From Parietichytrium sp. I65-24A (Eukaryota > Sar > Bigyra > Thraustochytrida > Thraustochytriidae), in assembly GCA_012862575.1 (NCBI GenBank), contig BLSF01000003.1, forward strand, positions 248,001-312,000: a DNA stretch of 64,000 bases, in the 5' to 3' direction. Made by a program: the position numbers and the translations under genes. Under the pieces are notes generated by a model. It had not been told where the DNA came from. It searched no databases and saw only the letters and a program-made list of their open reading frames with translations. Positions 10,266 through 23,900 of this stretch are shown here, in pieces (the first letter of the stretch is position 1; every line of letters starts with the position of its first letter).

Positions 10266-11940
10266 TTCCGTAGTTCGCTGTCAAGTGACAGTCAGGCAAG
10301 CAAGTGAATTGGGGAGTGCACGGGATACTTCAACGTCTGTCTTCGCGCATGCTCTGCGAACCTGATGCACCAAAATGACTCCAAGTGGCGCTCCCGCCTT
10401 TTATTTTCCCCTCACACTTTGTTCAAACTCTGCCTGGCCTCCTTCGCATTCCTGAGCGAGCCGAGACGGTGAATCCCTTGCGCACCCGTCTTCCGTGCGC
10501 AGCTGTCCCCGCTGTATAGAGGCGCCAAAGCGTGCTGAAGGTGCCTCTGGCCGCGACGCGACGTCAATGCGTATTGAGCTCCAGTGAATTCAGGAATGGT
10601 GTGGCGAGCTCAAGCTGGTAGATATACGGATTGGTGTGCCGGTGTTCGATGTTGCAGTCCACTGCCGCACTTTCACCAAGTCGGTATTCTCTGTAAGCGA
10701 ATTTGCAATCTCGACTATTGTGAATTACATAGAAATTTGCCTGTGAGCGGACAGTCAAAGCCATTGATTGACACTGGCGCTGGCGGGCCTGAACACCAGC
10801 GGATCTTTGCGGCACTACAGTTGTGAATACAAAGCAACTAAGCGACCCTCGTCAAACTCCCAAGGTCAGTCGGCCGAGGCGATTACTGCACAAAAACTAT
10901 ACTAGGCTACCTCTACTAGTGGCTAGAGCGAATTGAAATAATTATTTCCAAGCATTTTGACGACACTGCAACAGACTTTAACGCCCATTCGGCAGACGCA
11001 CCTACCTTCCTTCCTTCCTCCCTCCGTCCCTTCTCTTCTTCCTTCTCAGCCTGCTCCACCACAAGGGTCTTGCAGGATTTGTCACATCGCAAACCAGGAA
11101 CGCCGGGTTTCGTCTTCGGCATGTTTTTCGTCGGGTCAGAAATGCCAAGACATTTTCCATCTCATAAAACACAGAGCTGCACACTTTGGCACAACGACCG
11201 TGGACGGAGAGCGGAAATAGTCTCGTTACACTTGGCCTTCCGAACTCAAAAATCCAGTTGCTACTAGCTCCAAGCCTACGCAAGCTCTCTTGATCATGGA
11301 AATCATTTGATGGTTTGCATGGGTAGCTCAGCACTAGCAATTGCCATAGCTGAACTGGATGCAGTGAACGGATAGATTACGTGCCGATGAGAAGGTCAAC
11401 ATCATGCTGACCGTGATTTCGATGAGTGAGTTCAGCACTCGGCACTCTTTGTTCTAACTGTTTTTGTCAAGTCAAATTGTCTTTCATTTATCGAGTAAAT
11501 GAAGTTTTCTCAGGGCGGTGAGCTCAACGGACGGGGGAGGTGCCACGCAGACTCGGTTATTATGAAAGAAAGAGAAAAAGAAGGTGAAAGAGATAGTGAG
11601 CGAAGGCCAGCCATCATAGGATGATGTGCGGCCCCGAGGCTCTCGAATACTAGCTAAATTCTGAAGGATATTGAGACCCGCCTTGACAATGGCATCGCCT
11701 TGCAAGCTTCCTTTTCACCCTTTTTCCGTTTCAAAAGAGGAATTGTCCAGAGTTCGGACGAAAGAGAGCGGATCTCTTTGCTACAGAGAAAAGAAAAAGG
11801 TTTTCTGCATTGACGACACAACACAACACAGCAAGCCTCAAAAGCCTTGCCGGACCGGAACTAGTTCTTGATTGACTCATCATTTCTGAATCATGGATGA
11901 CTATGTGTTGTTTTTTCTTTTTATCATAATAGGAAGTGAA
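10266..11940. other. Spacer without a recognised gene
   Basis: This 1.7-kb stretch holds the promoter of the phosphatase gene (right of 10265) and the 3' flank of the dynein gene. Frames up to about 110 codons occur, but none has a domain, gene-like composition or splice support. Around 11010-11045 it has CTTCC-rich simple sequence. Nothing else is evident. Confidence 0.5.
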
Positions 11941-14900
11941 TTAGAACTTGAGCGAACAGAAGCAAGCAACGCCAGCTTTTACCCACTCTTTGATATCACT
12001 CAAACCGCGATTATTCTGAAACTCTGTACCACTGGCGGGGACAGCAAAGAATGCGATAAAGTTTGTACTGTGTCCTGTAGTGGATAGCGTTCCAGCTCTG
12101 CTGAGGATCTTGTAAAGCGGCATTCTGTAGACTCCCGACGTAACTTCCTTTCGAAATTGCTCTGGCTTGAAGTGAATGACCGGCATCGAATCGTAAAGTT
12201 TTTTTGGCAAAGGTTGTGCGAGCTCTTTTGACGTCTTGTCCCACCTCGCCCCTTCCACAAAAATACCATAGATATACGCACCAGACTCTGGCTGTTGATG
12301 GATATCTTCCAACTCGATCCCAGGATAGTGCTGGCTGAAGCTGGTGGTGTTGATTGGAATCTGACGACTTCTTGCAAAGTTTTGCAACTGACCGGTAAAG
12401 AACGCTTGCGGAAAGAAGAACCCGCTTATCCAAAACGCGGCCGGTGCACCATCTTGCTCCCATGCCCGGAAAAACTTCACTCTGTCGAGAAACTCCGCGA
12501 ACCAAGCTTTTAATGGCTTCATGCTAGGGTACGAGGCGGCCTCCCACATTTCTGGCACCTTTTGGCTGTACATCGAGTCGGACATACGCTCGAGCTCCCC
12601 TGACATGACCACGAATCCTTGCAAAGCTTTCTCGCACTGTAGCAGCGAGGTCCGAATGACAGTAAGCAGGCGGTCATACCTCGCTGACTCCTGATTCAGA
12701 ATGGTGTTCATCGAGTCTTCGTACCTCGTTGGGTACTGCATGCGAATGCCTTCAAGATCGAATTCGTCCGGAAGCTTGCGCAAAAGCTCGCGGACATCGG
12801 CCAAGACAACGTCCTCCCGAGACTCACCTTTGCCACCAGACGTACGCGGCTGCAAAAGCACCAGCGTGTCCAGCGTCGAAAACACGTCTACCAGTGCACA
12901 CGAAATGTTCGCATTTTGGTGCATGCCGAACACCTCTGGATCAGCGTTTACGGGGAATCCGTTAATGTACTCACTGAAAGAATAGTGCGGCGCGTCTTCG
13001 TTGATTGCTGGAGTCCCATAAACACCACTCGGAGAGAACTTGTATCCATCCTTTAAGATTTCAGGGGTGAAGAAGTCTCGCAAGATCACATCCGCTGTAC
13101 GAGTATCGATCGCGTCGGTGATGCGCCCGCCATAGTTGATGTGGGAGATCAAAAAGTGCAACACATCGTAAGGCACTTCTTCGTACGCGTCAATGTAGAG
13201 CTCCACTTGTTTTTGTGAGATATCCAGGTCAGTGTTGTTGAACTCGTAAGGAATATTCCACCCAAGTGGTCCAAATTTGCGTCTTTCTTGCACAAGTGCA
13301 TGAAAGAAGCACAGACCAAACAAGAGTCGCATGTATACCGAGGGCTTCTTCGTGCCCTTGAGAATGTCGTCGTCAAACTTGTAGTAAATACTCTTGAGAT
13401 TTGCTCGCATACCTTTCGGAGGCTCCTTTGTCATTTTGATACCTATTTGCAATACAGACACAGGAAACGTCTTTGACGGCATACTTGTCAACCACAGACG
13501 AAACTCCGGGTTGCATGTGGATGGTGTGAGCTCCTCCACGATAACCTCTAGAGTGTCCATCCAACTTGATGCCAAGTGACAATTTTGCAACAGCACCCAG
13601 AAACCTTTCGAAACACCTTCTTCGATCATCCTCTCCGCGATAGGGCCTTGACCTTGGCCAAGAGAAATAGACTTTGTTTTCTCGCCCATGCCTGTCTGTT
13701 GGGCAAACTGGAAAAAGTCTTTGGTGGGGTCTGAGCCGGATGTAAGGACGAAGATGAGCGGTGTGACGACAGAAGATACATCGTAGCACTTTTTCATGTC
13801 GAACGGTGGCGGCTCGATGAACTTTTGTCCAAAGTGTTTGATGATGAATGCTTGGATAGATTCCGTGAGGCGGTCTGGTCGCAGGGCACGAAGAACGATC
13901 ATCTTCTGTATATCCCCGAGCTTCTCCTCCCAGACTCCCGGTAACTTCTCCTCCTCACAGCGCTCAGAGTCAAAAAGAACCTTCCACTCGTCGACGCGCG
14001 TCACAAAATCTTTGTCAAAACCCTTCAGGGCTGGAAGGTTAGAAAGGCCCTGGAACTCTGACCAAGATTTATCCGTGATCCAGTCTGCACTAGGACCGTC
14101 TGGTTTTTCAACCGGCACATCAGTTTCAGACGCTTTTCCACCTTGGCCAGTCAATAGGAATCGCCACTCGGTTGGATCGATAAGGTCGTCCGCCTGCATA
14201 ATTTGGATGCAAAGGTTGAATGAGAAGAGAAGTTTGTGCGCCTCAAACAAACTGCGGCAAATGTTCTCGTAGAGAGAATAAGTAAAGTGCGCCTTCAAAA
14301 TTTCCAATCGCGCATCCACCTCGTTCTTCCGCTCACTATTCAGAATGCTTTGAGAAAAGAGCTCACGAAACCATTGCAATGAGTACTGATACATAGGATC
14401 AATGACGAAAAGATCTGCAATCGAAAAGTAAAGAATAGACCCTCTCCTTGCGAACGGACGGTAGAGCTCTCGCGTGTTGTCGATCTCCACTTCCGTTTCT
14501 TTGCCCTCCGCCACCTTTGCATTGATCTCCTGCGAGGTAATCTTCGATTCTGACAACGTGCTAATGAGCTCGGCATCATCGAGAATGTTTCCTTGAGAGT
14601 TGGAGAGCATATACAAGATTTTGTCCTCGATCTCCTGCAGCTGTTTGCCCATTGCAGCATTTTGCACAACAATTTCGTTCTTCTTAGACTCCAACTCTGG
14701 AAGCTCATTGACCATGACAAGACCGAGAAGCTGCTCTTCAAGACCCAGCGGTGTAATGCTAAAGTTCAAGAGACTCACTTTCACAGACACTTCCGGTGGG
14801 TAGTGAGGGTTCGGCAATTTGGTCGTCATAAAAAACCGAAAGTCCTCATGATACGGGATAGCGTTGTCACCGAGCTTGATCATCAGTTGGCCGTCCTGTT

Positions 14901-17900
14901 TGAACACCTGCTGCAGCAAGACAGGCTCCAGCGCTGCATCAAGTTTTTCGCTGACTGACTCGAGAAGAACCCATTTTCCAAATCGGATTCCATTCTCTAA
15001 CTGCCGCAAAAACCCTTTGTTGGATGGTTTCGTCACCTCTATTCCGTTTGTGCTCTCCTTACCAAGGTTTTTTATGTATCTGTTTGCTTGTGTCTGGGGA
15101 TCAATGAGGAGTGGCCATCGACGAGCAGTTTTCATTACGATTGCATTCTCCGTGGAATGATTATCGGCTGGTAAGCCATTGACTTGCCAAGTTCGAATTT
15201 CCACAGGATTTCCCAGTGTTTTCACCATCGTAGTGTTTGGAGTATGCGGAATCTGGAGCTCTGCGAGAATATCGCGCCAGCTCTTCACCAGAGCCGCACG
15301 ATATATCGATGTGAAGGGACCAAGATATGCGATACAACCGCTTGCGATAAGCACATCTCCAAGGAGATTGACGTAGTCAATGTCGAACTGCTGGACGGAG
15401 GCTGTCCAGCGATCCTTTTCACCTCCCAAACCGCCAATAAGCTTGTGGGCTCGATCCAAGCGACCGCTGCACTGCTCCACATCGGCTTTAAGCTGCTCCT
15501 TCTTCGCCAAACTAGCGTTGTATCCGTCCTCTAGCTCTTGAATGCGGTCCATGACTCCCTGGAGCTGATCCTTTGCCTTTTGCAGCTTGGCCATGGTCTC
15601 GTCAAGCTCGGCTTGCGCTGCAGCCAACCTCTGTCGCTTGGGCTCGACTCCTTTTGCGACGTAGTAGTAGGTGTGCATCGCACGCACCCACATGCAAATG
15701 GCCGTGCAAGCCTTGGAAGATCGCTCGATTTCTTTTGGGGTAAAGTCCGGGCTGGAGATGTATGGCTCAATCTCTTGGATGACTTTTTCTGGGATGTTGT
15801 CCTTGTCATAGTTGAAGAGACGGGACAAGAGCTTGTTGGCATCATTTAACAAGTTGGACTTGGCTGGCTCCCAGTAGTCTTTCACCTTCTTGCCCATGGT
15901 GTTTGGATCTGCAACCATTTTTGGTTTCACCTCGAACATGATACAAGCTGCTTCCATTGTCAGTTTGACACCGGACGGAGGCGTCTTGAGCGAGCCAACC
16001 TCGACAATATCGCCCTTCTTGAGCATATTAAGACATTTGACAGCTTCGTCAAGAGCCGGCAAGGCTTCATCGAGATCTCTCTGAGCCTCGTCTGCAATAG
16101 CCTTCGTCTCCTGAGCCTTTTCTTGAGCTGCCTGCTCTTCTACTTGCACCACGGCTTTTGTTGCGTCGGCAGCCGTCTTATCCTTTTGGATTTGAACAAT
16201 CATCTCCTCCACTTCCACTTGAGTTTTGGCAAGCACAGGCTGCATTTCAGTAAGTTGAACCTGAAGGTCTGCAACTTGCGCGGCCGTTGTCGTCAGCTTG
16301 TCTAGACCGATCTGAAGTCGCTCTTTTTTCATCGTCACTTCTTTGCGCTTCTCTTGCAGCAAAGACTTGAAAGTGTTGAGCAGCTCCAAGTACGATGTCG
16401 GAGTGACGTAGTTGTAGCGGCGCAACTCTTCGTAAAATGCTTTGGACTTTTCGGCCACGCTTTGATGAAATACTTTAAAGAGCTCGACCACGCCATCAAG
16501 CTTATCTCCAAGCTGGAGATCCACTTCCTGCATGATACCCATGCCCACGCTTTTAAGTGCCTCGTCAGGCCATTCCGAGAACCAATCGATTGTACAGCAA
16601 TTGACCAAGGATGGAAACATTCTCAGGCGATCTCTGAAGATCGCGGTGCCAGGGCTCATGCACATCACCACGTGAACATTTCGTTTAACCCGGTTGATGT
16701 ACGCGGCAAAAATGTTGATTTTCGTCGGAGCGATTTTGCGCTTCACACAGTCATTCCGGCAAGCGGTCAAAATCTTTTCCATATCTTCCGCGGCATAGAG
16801 ATTTGGGACGTCTCCTTGATTAAGGACACCATTGATATCTTCAAGCATTTGGGAAAACACAATCTGGGTGTCGTCAAACAGAAACACCACTTGGATGTCC
16901 TCCACTCCAGCTTTGATCAAGCACTTTTTGATGTCCTCTCTCCACTCGGTCAACCCGTACCCTTTCGCGATTTCAACTTGGAAGAGCTGAAAGTCTCCAA
17001 TATACGCGGAGAGCCTGGACAGAGACTTTCGACCGCTTCCTCCAACTCCCAAAAGAAGGGCGTTACCCATCGGCTGGCGGATGACTCGGGAAATGCGACT
17101 GACGTGCTGAATTGCGTCCATGAAGAGCTTCAGATTCATGGGAGACTTGCTCTCCGCATTATGCTCCACAAGGTACTGTTCCACGGTTGGGAGCAACGAG
17201 TCTATATCTTCAATGTGACAGTAGACTTTGGAGTCTGGCTCCATGAGATCACCAAAGATGAGGTACTCGGAGTCTTTTGGCTTGACCTTGTTGTCCCAGT
17301 CCAGATTGAGGAAACGGTCTAGAGCGCGCTTTACTAGGTCATCGAACCAGAGCCGGTCTTCGTCACTCACCAAACGATCCCTAAACACCCGCGAGCACTC
17401 GTGAACCCAGAGTCGAACAACTGGATCTACTCCGTTGGTCTCCTTACTCGTCACCATAAGCATTCCCTGAAATACTTTACTCAGGTCTCGCATGTTGAAG
17501 GTATAGTGGGACTTGCTTGGGGTTGGCAGGAGCTCCTTTTTGATTGTATTGTAGATCAGGATGGTGGCCTCCACCAGCGGTTCAGAAAGCGGCCCAACAG
17601 AACTGTCGAAAGTCGACCTCAAGAAGTTTCCAAGGATCGTGCCGAAGATGGTCATCATACTTGCTTGCTCAAGAGGAGTGTACGTGACGATGTTGTAGTG
17701 CCGAAGCATGCGAGGTGTGACAGGGTTGCGGCCACCGCCAGGTGGACCCATCGCGGCAACCATAGCAATGTCGATGATCTGCCTGAATTGCAAGGTCTTA
17801 CGATCGTACCAACCTCCGTACGTAAACCACTGCCTAAGAAGCTCGATTGGTGGTTGGGCAAAGTAGGTCTCGCGCTTGGGCATATTCAAGTCGTCCACGA

Positions 17901-20900
17901 AAACGACAAAAGTCTTTCCTGCCGGAGGACCAAAGACACCTTTCCTCCGCTTCTCCATTTTGGAGTCCAGAAAGTCTTGCGTCTGGTTCGCGCTGGTCTG
18001 AGCCGAGAACGCCATATTGATCGGGATGAACTCGGCCGGCAGACCAGTGCTGAGGTGCCGATTGATGTTGATGGACTTTCCTGTCCCGGTATCACCGCAC
18101 ATAAGAACGTGCTGGTTACTACGCAAAAGAATGTCAAGCAAAAACGTGTAACACACAGAGTCGGACGTGGGGATGATGGTTTCAGCGAAGGGAAGATCTG
18201 GGTCATACTTGTAGGGCTCAATTGTGTTCATCCAGCTCACCCAAGAGTGCGTCTTGATGTCCCAAACATAGTCGTAGATAAGATCACTGCGAGGAAACAA
18301 AAACGAGCTGCAGTTCTGATCCATTTTGCTGCGCAGCCAACCGTCCATGGATTTACGTCCGTCAATGTCCGTGGTACAGCACACAGACCACACCAGCGAA
18401 AATAAGAAGAGCGGTTCAAGGTCTGTGTCCAGATCCAGCTTGCCTTTGTTCTGCGCACCTGCTGCATTCTCATCATCGTCTTCGCCTCCCGATGAGTTGC
18501 TTACATTCAACACCATGTGCAAATTGAACAACGAGTCCATCATTCGCATCAAGCTCTGCACGAGGTTATTGGTCACCGTAGGAACCGGCTCTTGGAGCTG
18601 CCTGCGAAGTAGAGTGACTGCACTTGGCAAGTACGTGTCGAAGAGAATTTGCAGTTTGGTCTTGTGCTCTGATGTGCACTCCTTTGGCAGCCGATACTCG
18701 ATCCAACTCTGAATGATAGCATCATTTCCTAGAGCTGCAGGTTCCATGTAAATCACACCAACGCGACTAACAGTAGCTGGAGAAGCCACAGCAAGGTCTT
18801 CCACCTCGAACATCATGGTCATCTCCGGACTGAGGCCCATGATTTCACCAGAGTTTAGGCAGAGTTTCTTGTTGTCATCGAGTACGGTGTTCATGTTTTC
18901 GATCCAGATCGCATCGACAGGGCCATCAAACATCACCCATTTTCTGTCTGGAGTGGTGCTCTTTGCGCAGTTTCTCACGATTGCAGCTAGCACACCGTCT
19001 TGCCATTCGTGGGTGTTGGGGTCGAACTCGCCGTAGAGCTGACCCATTGTGATACTCTTCGGATTCACCGTGTGGCGGAACACCTTCTCGTACGCGAAGC
19101 CCTTGACGCCACGCTTTTTCAGCATGGTTAGAGCAGAGTCAAGATTTTCCACGTTGCGGGATTTACCGCCTCCTGTTGGTCCAACAAGCATCAGACCGTG
19201 CCTGACCACAATTGTCTCGTATAGCTGAATTTGCTTTTGCAAGAACCATGGGGTGTTCTGGAGGCCGGTATTCTCATTAACGATCCGCAAGCACTCTAGA
19301 AGTGCGCCGTAGTCGATGTCTGGGCGACTCTTCCCAGGGAACAAGTCCGAGATGATGCCCTTGAACAGGGGTAGATCGAAGCTGAGGAACTTTGGCAAGT
19401 TGACGTCCTGAAGCGCGCGAAGGAGAAGGATCTCCTCGTCCTCATCGGGATAGTCTCGTCGCAGATTTCCAGCAGCAACGATGGTCGTTTTCACGGCTCT
19501 CATACCGTAATCATAATGCGGCTGAGATGACAGCTGCTCGGACGACAACTGGAATGTGGCCACCATCTTTTTGGCACATTCTCTTGCCTTTTCGTAACCG
19601 AAAGAGTAAAGCATGATCTCTCCAATAAGAGCATAGTCAGGCACCATCATAGCCACGGGCCTAAAGAGAGCTTTCAGGTTGTCTGGGAGCTCAGTACGTC
19701 CCGCATAACCTGGGTTCATGGTAATGTAAACTGCGAACTGGTCACTTAGACGAATTTCCACCCCCTCAAACACAATGCGAGTAAGTCCGGCGGTGACACC
19801 AGCTTGAAGAGTCATGATCTGCTGCGCGACCACAGAAAGCACCTCTACATCAATGCGATTGAACTCATCAAAGCAAGCCCAAGCTCCGCAACTCGCTAAA
19901 CCCTTGAAAAATTTACCCATCGCGAGGTAGTCCAAACCATCTGAGCAATTGAAAACCACGCATTGCTTTGCAAGTGCTTTTGCCAAATCTTTCGTGGTCT
20001 CCGTCTTCCCTGTGCCTGCGGGACCAGCTGGAGCTCCGCCAAGGTTCATTTGTAGAGCACCCATTAGGGTGAGATAGCACTTGTCAGTCAAAGGAGTGAT
20101 GACGAGCCGAAACGAGTTTCCCAGATACTCGTAGCCGTAGGGCCGCAGCGAGGAAACCATCATGACCTTCATGTCGCCCTCCAACGCCTCCCCTTCTTGC
20201 CAGTAGTAGCGCATCTGAGATATCCACAGAAAGTCATTTCTGGTCTTTACCCCTTCATTAAAGAGTTTCTCCGTGACGTCTCGGGCGTGGACATCAATAA
20301 CAGTGAGAGCCGAGATTGTCATTCTCGAATTGCTCTTGAGCTCTGGGTCTCTCACCAGGGCTACCATGTCATTAATCTGCCGAACCTGCTGCTGATAGCA
20401 CTTGCCAACACCAGCATTACCTTCGAGATCGAGGCTCTCTTCGATTTCCCTGGTCCAGTGAAACTGGGAAGCGTTTAGAGCGCACTGGCCAGGGACGGAT
20501 TGCAGCCAGTCTGTTCGAGGCATCTTGACGTAGGACAGCAAACTCTCCCACATCACCTTTTTGACAGATTCCATCATGCGATCCTCGAGCTCAGTCATCC
20601 AGAACTCCACGTTTTTGCCCTCCGGATCAACCACACGAGCCAGAGGGACGACCTCGCCTTCGCTAGACTTCATATCAGTAATTTGCATTTTTTCGTTGAA
20701 AAACACTGATCGAATGCCTTCAAAGCACTTCTTCAGGTGCGGCTGAACCATGGAAGGATCCTTCGTCTCGGAGAGAATCTCGAGGAGCTCATCGTTGGAT
20801 AAAAAGTAGAAACGAGAAAAGCCGCCTCGTTTGGTTTCGAGATAGTCGCTCAATCCCTTGCTAACCATGTCCAATAGCTTATTGCTCTCGCTGAACATGT

Positions 20901-23900
20901 CAAGAAGCTTGGGGTTGGAGCAGAACTCCAGAGCCTTCGCCCCTTTCGAAGCTTGCAAAAGTGTAGTTCGCCAGTTCTTGTCAACGCCAGAAAAACGTTT
21001 GCCCTCCGCCGGGAGTTGCTTGTTAATATCTGGTGACTCAAAGATGGGCTGTAAGTATAGCCAGTTGCGCTGTACCGCTATCCACTCCTCAATAACCTCA
21101 GAGGTGGTGGACAATTTCCTGTCGAATTCGTCGATGCGCTCTACGAAAGGACCCTTAAAGCTGGAGAATTGCATTGCCTGAGTTCTCGTAATGTGTTCAT
21201 CGAGAAGAGCGATGATCTCGTCGATTCCACCCAGTACGTAGGTGCCAGTGTCTTTGTACGGCCTGCAGTCCAACACGACATCCTGCCAGTCCTTCTCCAT
21301 CTCATTCAGAGACTGCTCGATCTGAAACTCTTTTGCGGCAATACCTGACACTTTGGCGATGATCTCTGTGTGCTCGTGCAGCTTAAGCTTGATTGCGTCC
21401 TGAAGAGAGAATTCAGGGGAAGAAGCGTCCACGGCGAACCCAAGGTCATCGGAGAGCTTCTCAAAGTGTCTTTCACGCATGCCTTGGTTCCGCAGTGCTG
21501 TGATCATTGGCATGTACGGTCTGAACTTTTCGATCTTGTCCTTGATGGCCTCCGCAGAATCCTTAATTAAGGGAAGGTCGGCCTTTTGGAAGAATTTGAT
21601 ACTTCGATTCATCAGCTTGTAGGATTCTGTGACCTGCTTTTCCATCTCCTCGGGGGTCAGGTCAGCAAACTTTCCATTCATCCATTTCTCCTCGCTGTCG
21701 ACCCAGGCCTTAACAGTGGCCCACAGAATTTCGTATGGCTGGAACGCCCTTGAAATCTCCACTACTTGCTCATAATCCGTGAGCTCCTTCTCAAAAAGGG
21801 TTTCCCGACTATTGAAGAGATCCGCCTCTGCCTGTGCCTTACGAATTTTCTCTGCAAGGTCAGCGGCGTTTTGTGCGATGCTCTTCACTCGTCGGAGGTC
21901 GCTATATTGCGAAAATGAAGCCACCTCGCGGCTCAGCTTGTCCAAATGATGCCAAAACTCCTCCTGCTTTTCCTTTTGAATATCGGCGTACCTGATCTTC
22001 TCTTTGTTAAGCATAGCAGTGGTGACTTCAGCCTTGTCGAGAATCATCTTTGTGCCACCATACAGCCGCCATTTCTGACTGAAAACTTTGGAGGTGAGGG
22101 TGTAATTATATTGGTCAAGAAGGTCATACCCTTTCCACAATTTGCGAATCTCCTCGCTCATTTCCGCGAGCATATTTGGAGTGGTATTGATGTAGTCTCT
22201 GATTGCCACGAGCTCTTCGATGTTTTGAGGAAATTTGCTGAGCTCTTTGTTCATGTCAGCAAAATTCTGGAGCAACGAGGCGCACTTGCTGACGGTACAG
22301 TTGGACACAAAACGAAGAAGGCGCTTGATCACATCTTCATGCTTGGCGATAAGCTTCTTCTTTATTTTCCCGACGTCCACGGCAAAAAGACCGACATTGA
22401 TTTCATCGGGCACGCGTCGCTCGATGTCATCTCTCTTGTTCATATTTTCGCTGATATACTTTGCGATGAGGTCGGTATCAAGGGATGGGGCCTCTACGCC
22501 ATCCTCCTCCTCCTCGTCGTCGTCATCGTCATCATCCTCGTCACCCCCATCTGCATTCTCGTCCTTTCCGTGTTCAGCCTCATCACCATCCTTTGTTGCG
22601 CTAGCCTCCGGCGTCTCCGTGTTGTCAGTTTTGGCCTCCCCTTCAGCCGAGGCATTCGGCTCCCCTTCTTCAATCTGAGCGCTTGCAATCTCTTTCTCCT
22701 TTTGAAGCCGTTCAGCTTTTTGAGCCTTCTTCTCTTCTCTGGCAAGCTTCTTCTGCATTTTCTCTTCAAACTTGACGAATGGCTCTTCCAACTCATTCAT
22801 GAAGGCATCCACATCAAGTCGAAGGAATCGTAAAAATTCATCAAACTTTTCCAGGTATTCGAGAAGTGGAGGAAATGAATTGCGTAGCCTCTCGTCTATC
22901 GTTTCTGCCGCGGAGAGAACCCACTCTTCAGAGTCGCCTATACTCGCGATAAGAGGAATTTGATTCCAGTAGATGCGGTCCATGGCCAGTCTCTGAACTT
23001 GTGGGATGTCATGAAGAGAGCTGACACAATACTGAATCATAGAACTCGGGATCGCTGCGAATTGTTCGATATCCTCGCTGTACCCAAAGTATGAGTACTC
23101 CTTGGTGGGATCTTCAGCGCCATCCGCAACAGCGACTTCTTCTTCTTCCTCATCATCATCGCCATCTTCCTCATCCTCTTCCTCATCATTCGCTTCCGCA
23201 GCCTTGCCCTCCTCCCCACCACTCGAGCCGCCTTTTGCTTTTGGGCGAGGAAGGCGTTTCTCCTCCACTAGCTCAATCCGGAATAGAGGCGTCTTGTGAC
23301 CCGTTGAGACAGGATCATTTCCGATGAGATTTACCTGAACGGAAGAAATCGAATTGATTTTCACAGAACATTGCGTCGCAGCGACAATAAAGTCTCGATA
23401 TCGAAAGACACTTGTTGTCACGGAATCCCGTAGATAATCCTGCATTCGCAAGTTGACCAGCGCGAACAGTCTCCGAAGCTCGCTTGAATCATATGCTTGA
23501 CGATTTCTCTCGTCCAAGTTCCATCTCTGCGATGACTGCTCGTCGGCGGTCAGGCATCGCCGAATATTATTCTTCATGGCCTGCGTCCAGTCTTCACGAA
23601 ACTTGGCAGCGACGTGGTCAACTTGAAGACGCTGAAGCTCTTCAAACTCACGAAGAGTCAGACTCTCCCCATCCGTGGAAGCACGTAGCATATGGAATGG
23701 CTCCAGGAGAACGCCTTGACAAAGAGCGTGGACCTTGTCCAAAGCAGCGAGAGAGTTAGGATCTGCGTAAAAGCTTCTGGCTTTGATCTTTTCTACCGAA
23801 CGCTCCTGGTTGTGGCTAGGTATGCTGATGCAACCCTTTAGCACCGACCGGGCAGGAGGTCTCGTCCTTCGCAGCACGTTTGGCAGCTCTGCGATACCGT

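Noticed and set aside
16354-18405. Two long plus-strand ORFs (322 and 334 codons) antisense to the dynein gene
   Set aside because: They lie opposite conserved AAA domains and arise from codon bias of the real gene. Their translations show no domain and their starts lack any support.
21946-22833. 295-codon plus-strand ORF with hydrophobic stretches opposite the dynein tail
   Set aside because: The apparent membrane segments are the complement of the acidic Asp/Glu tracts of the dynein; it is not an independent gene.
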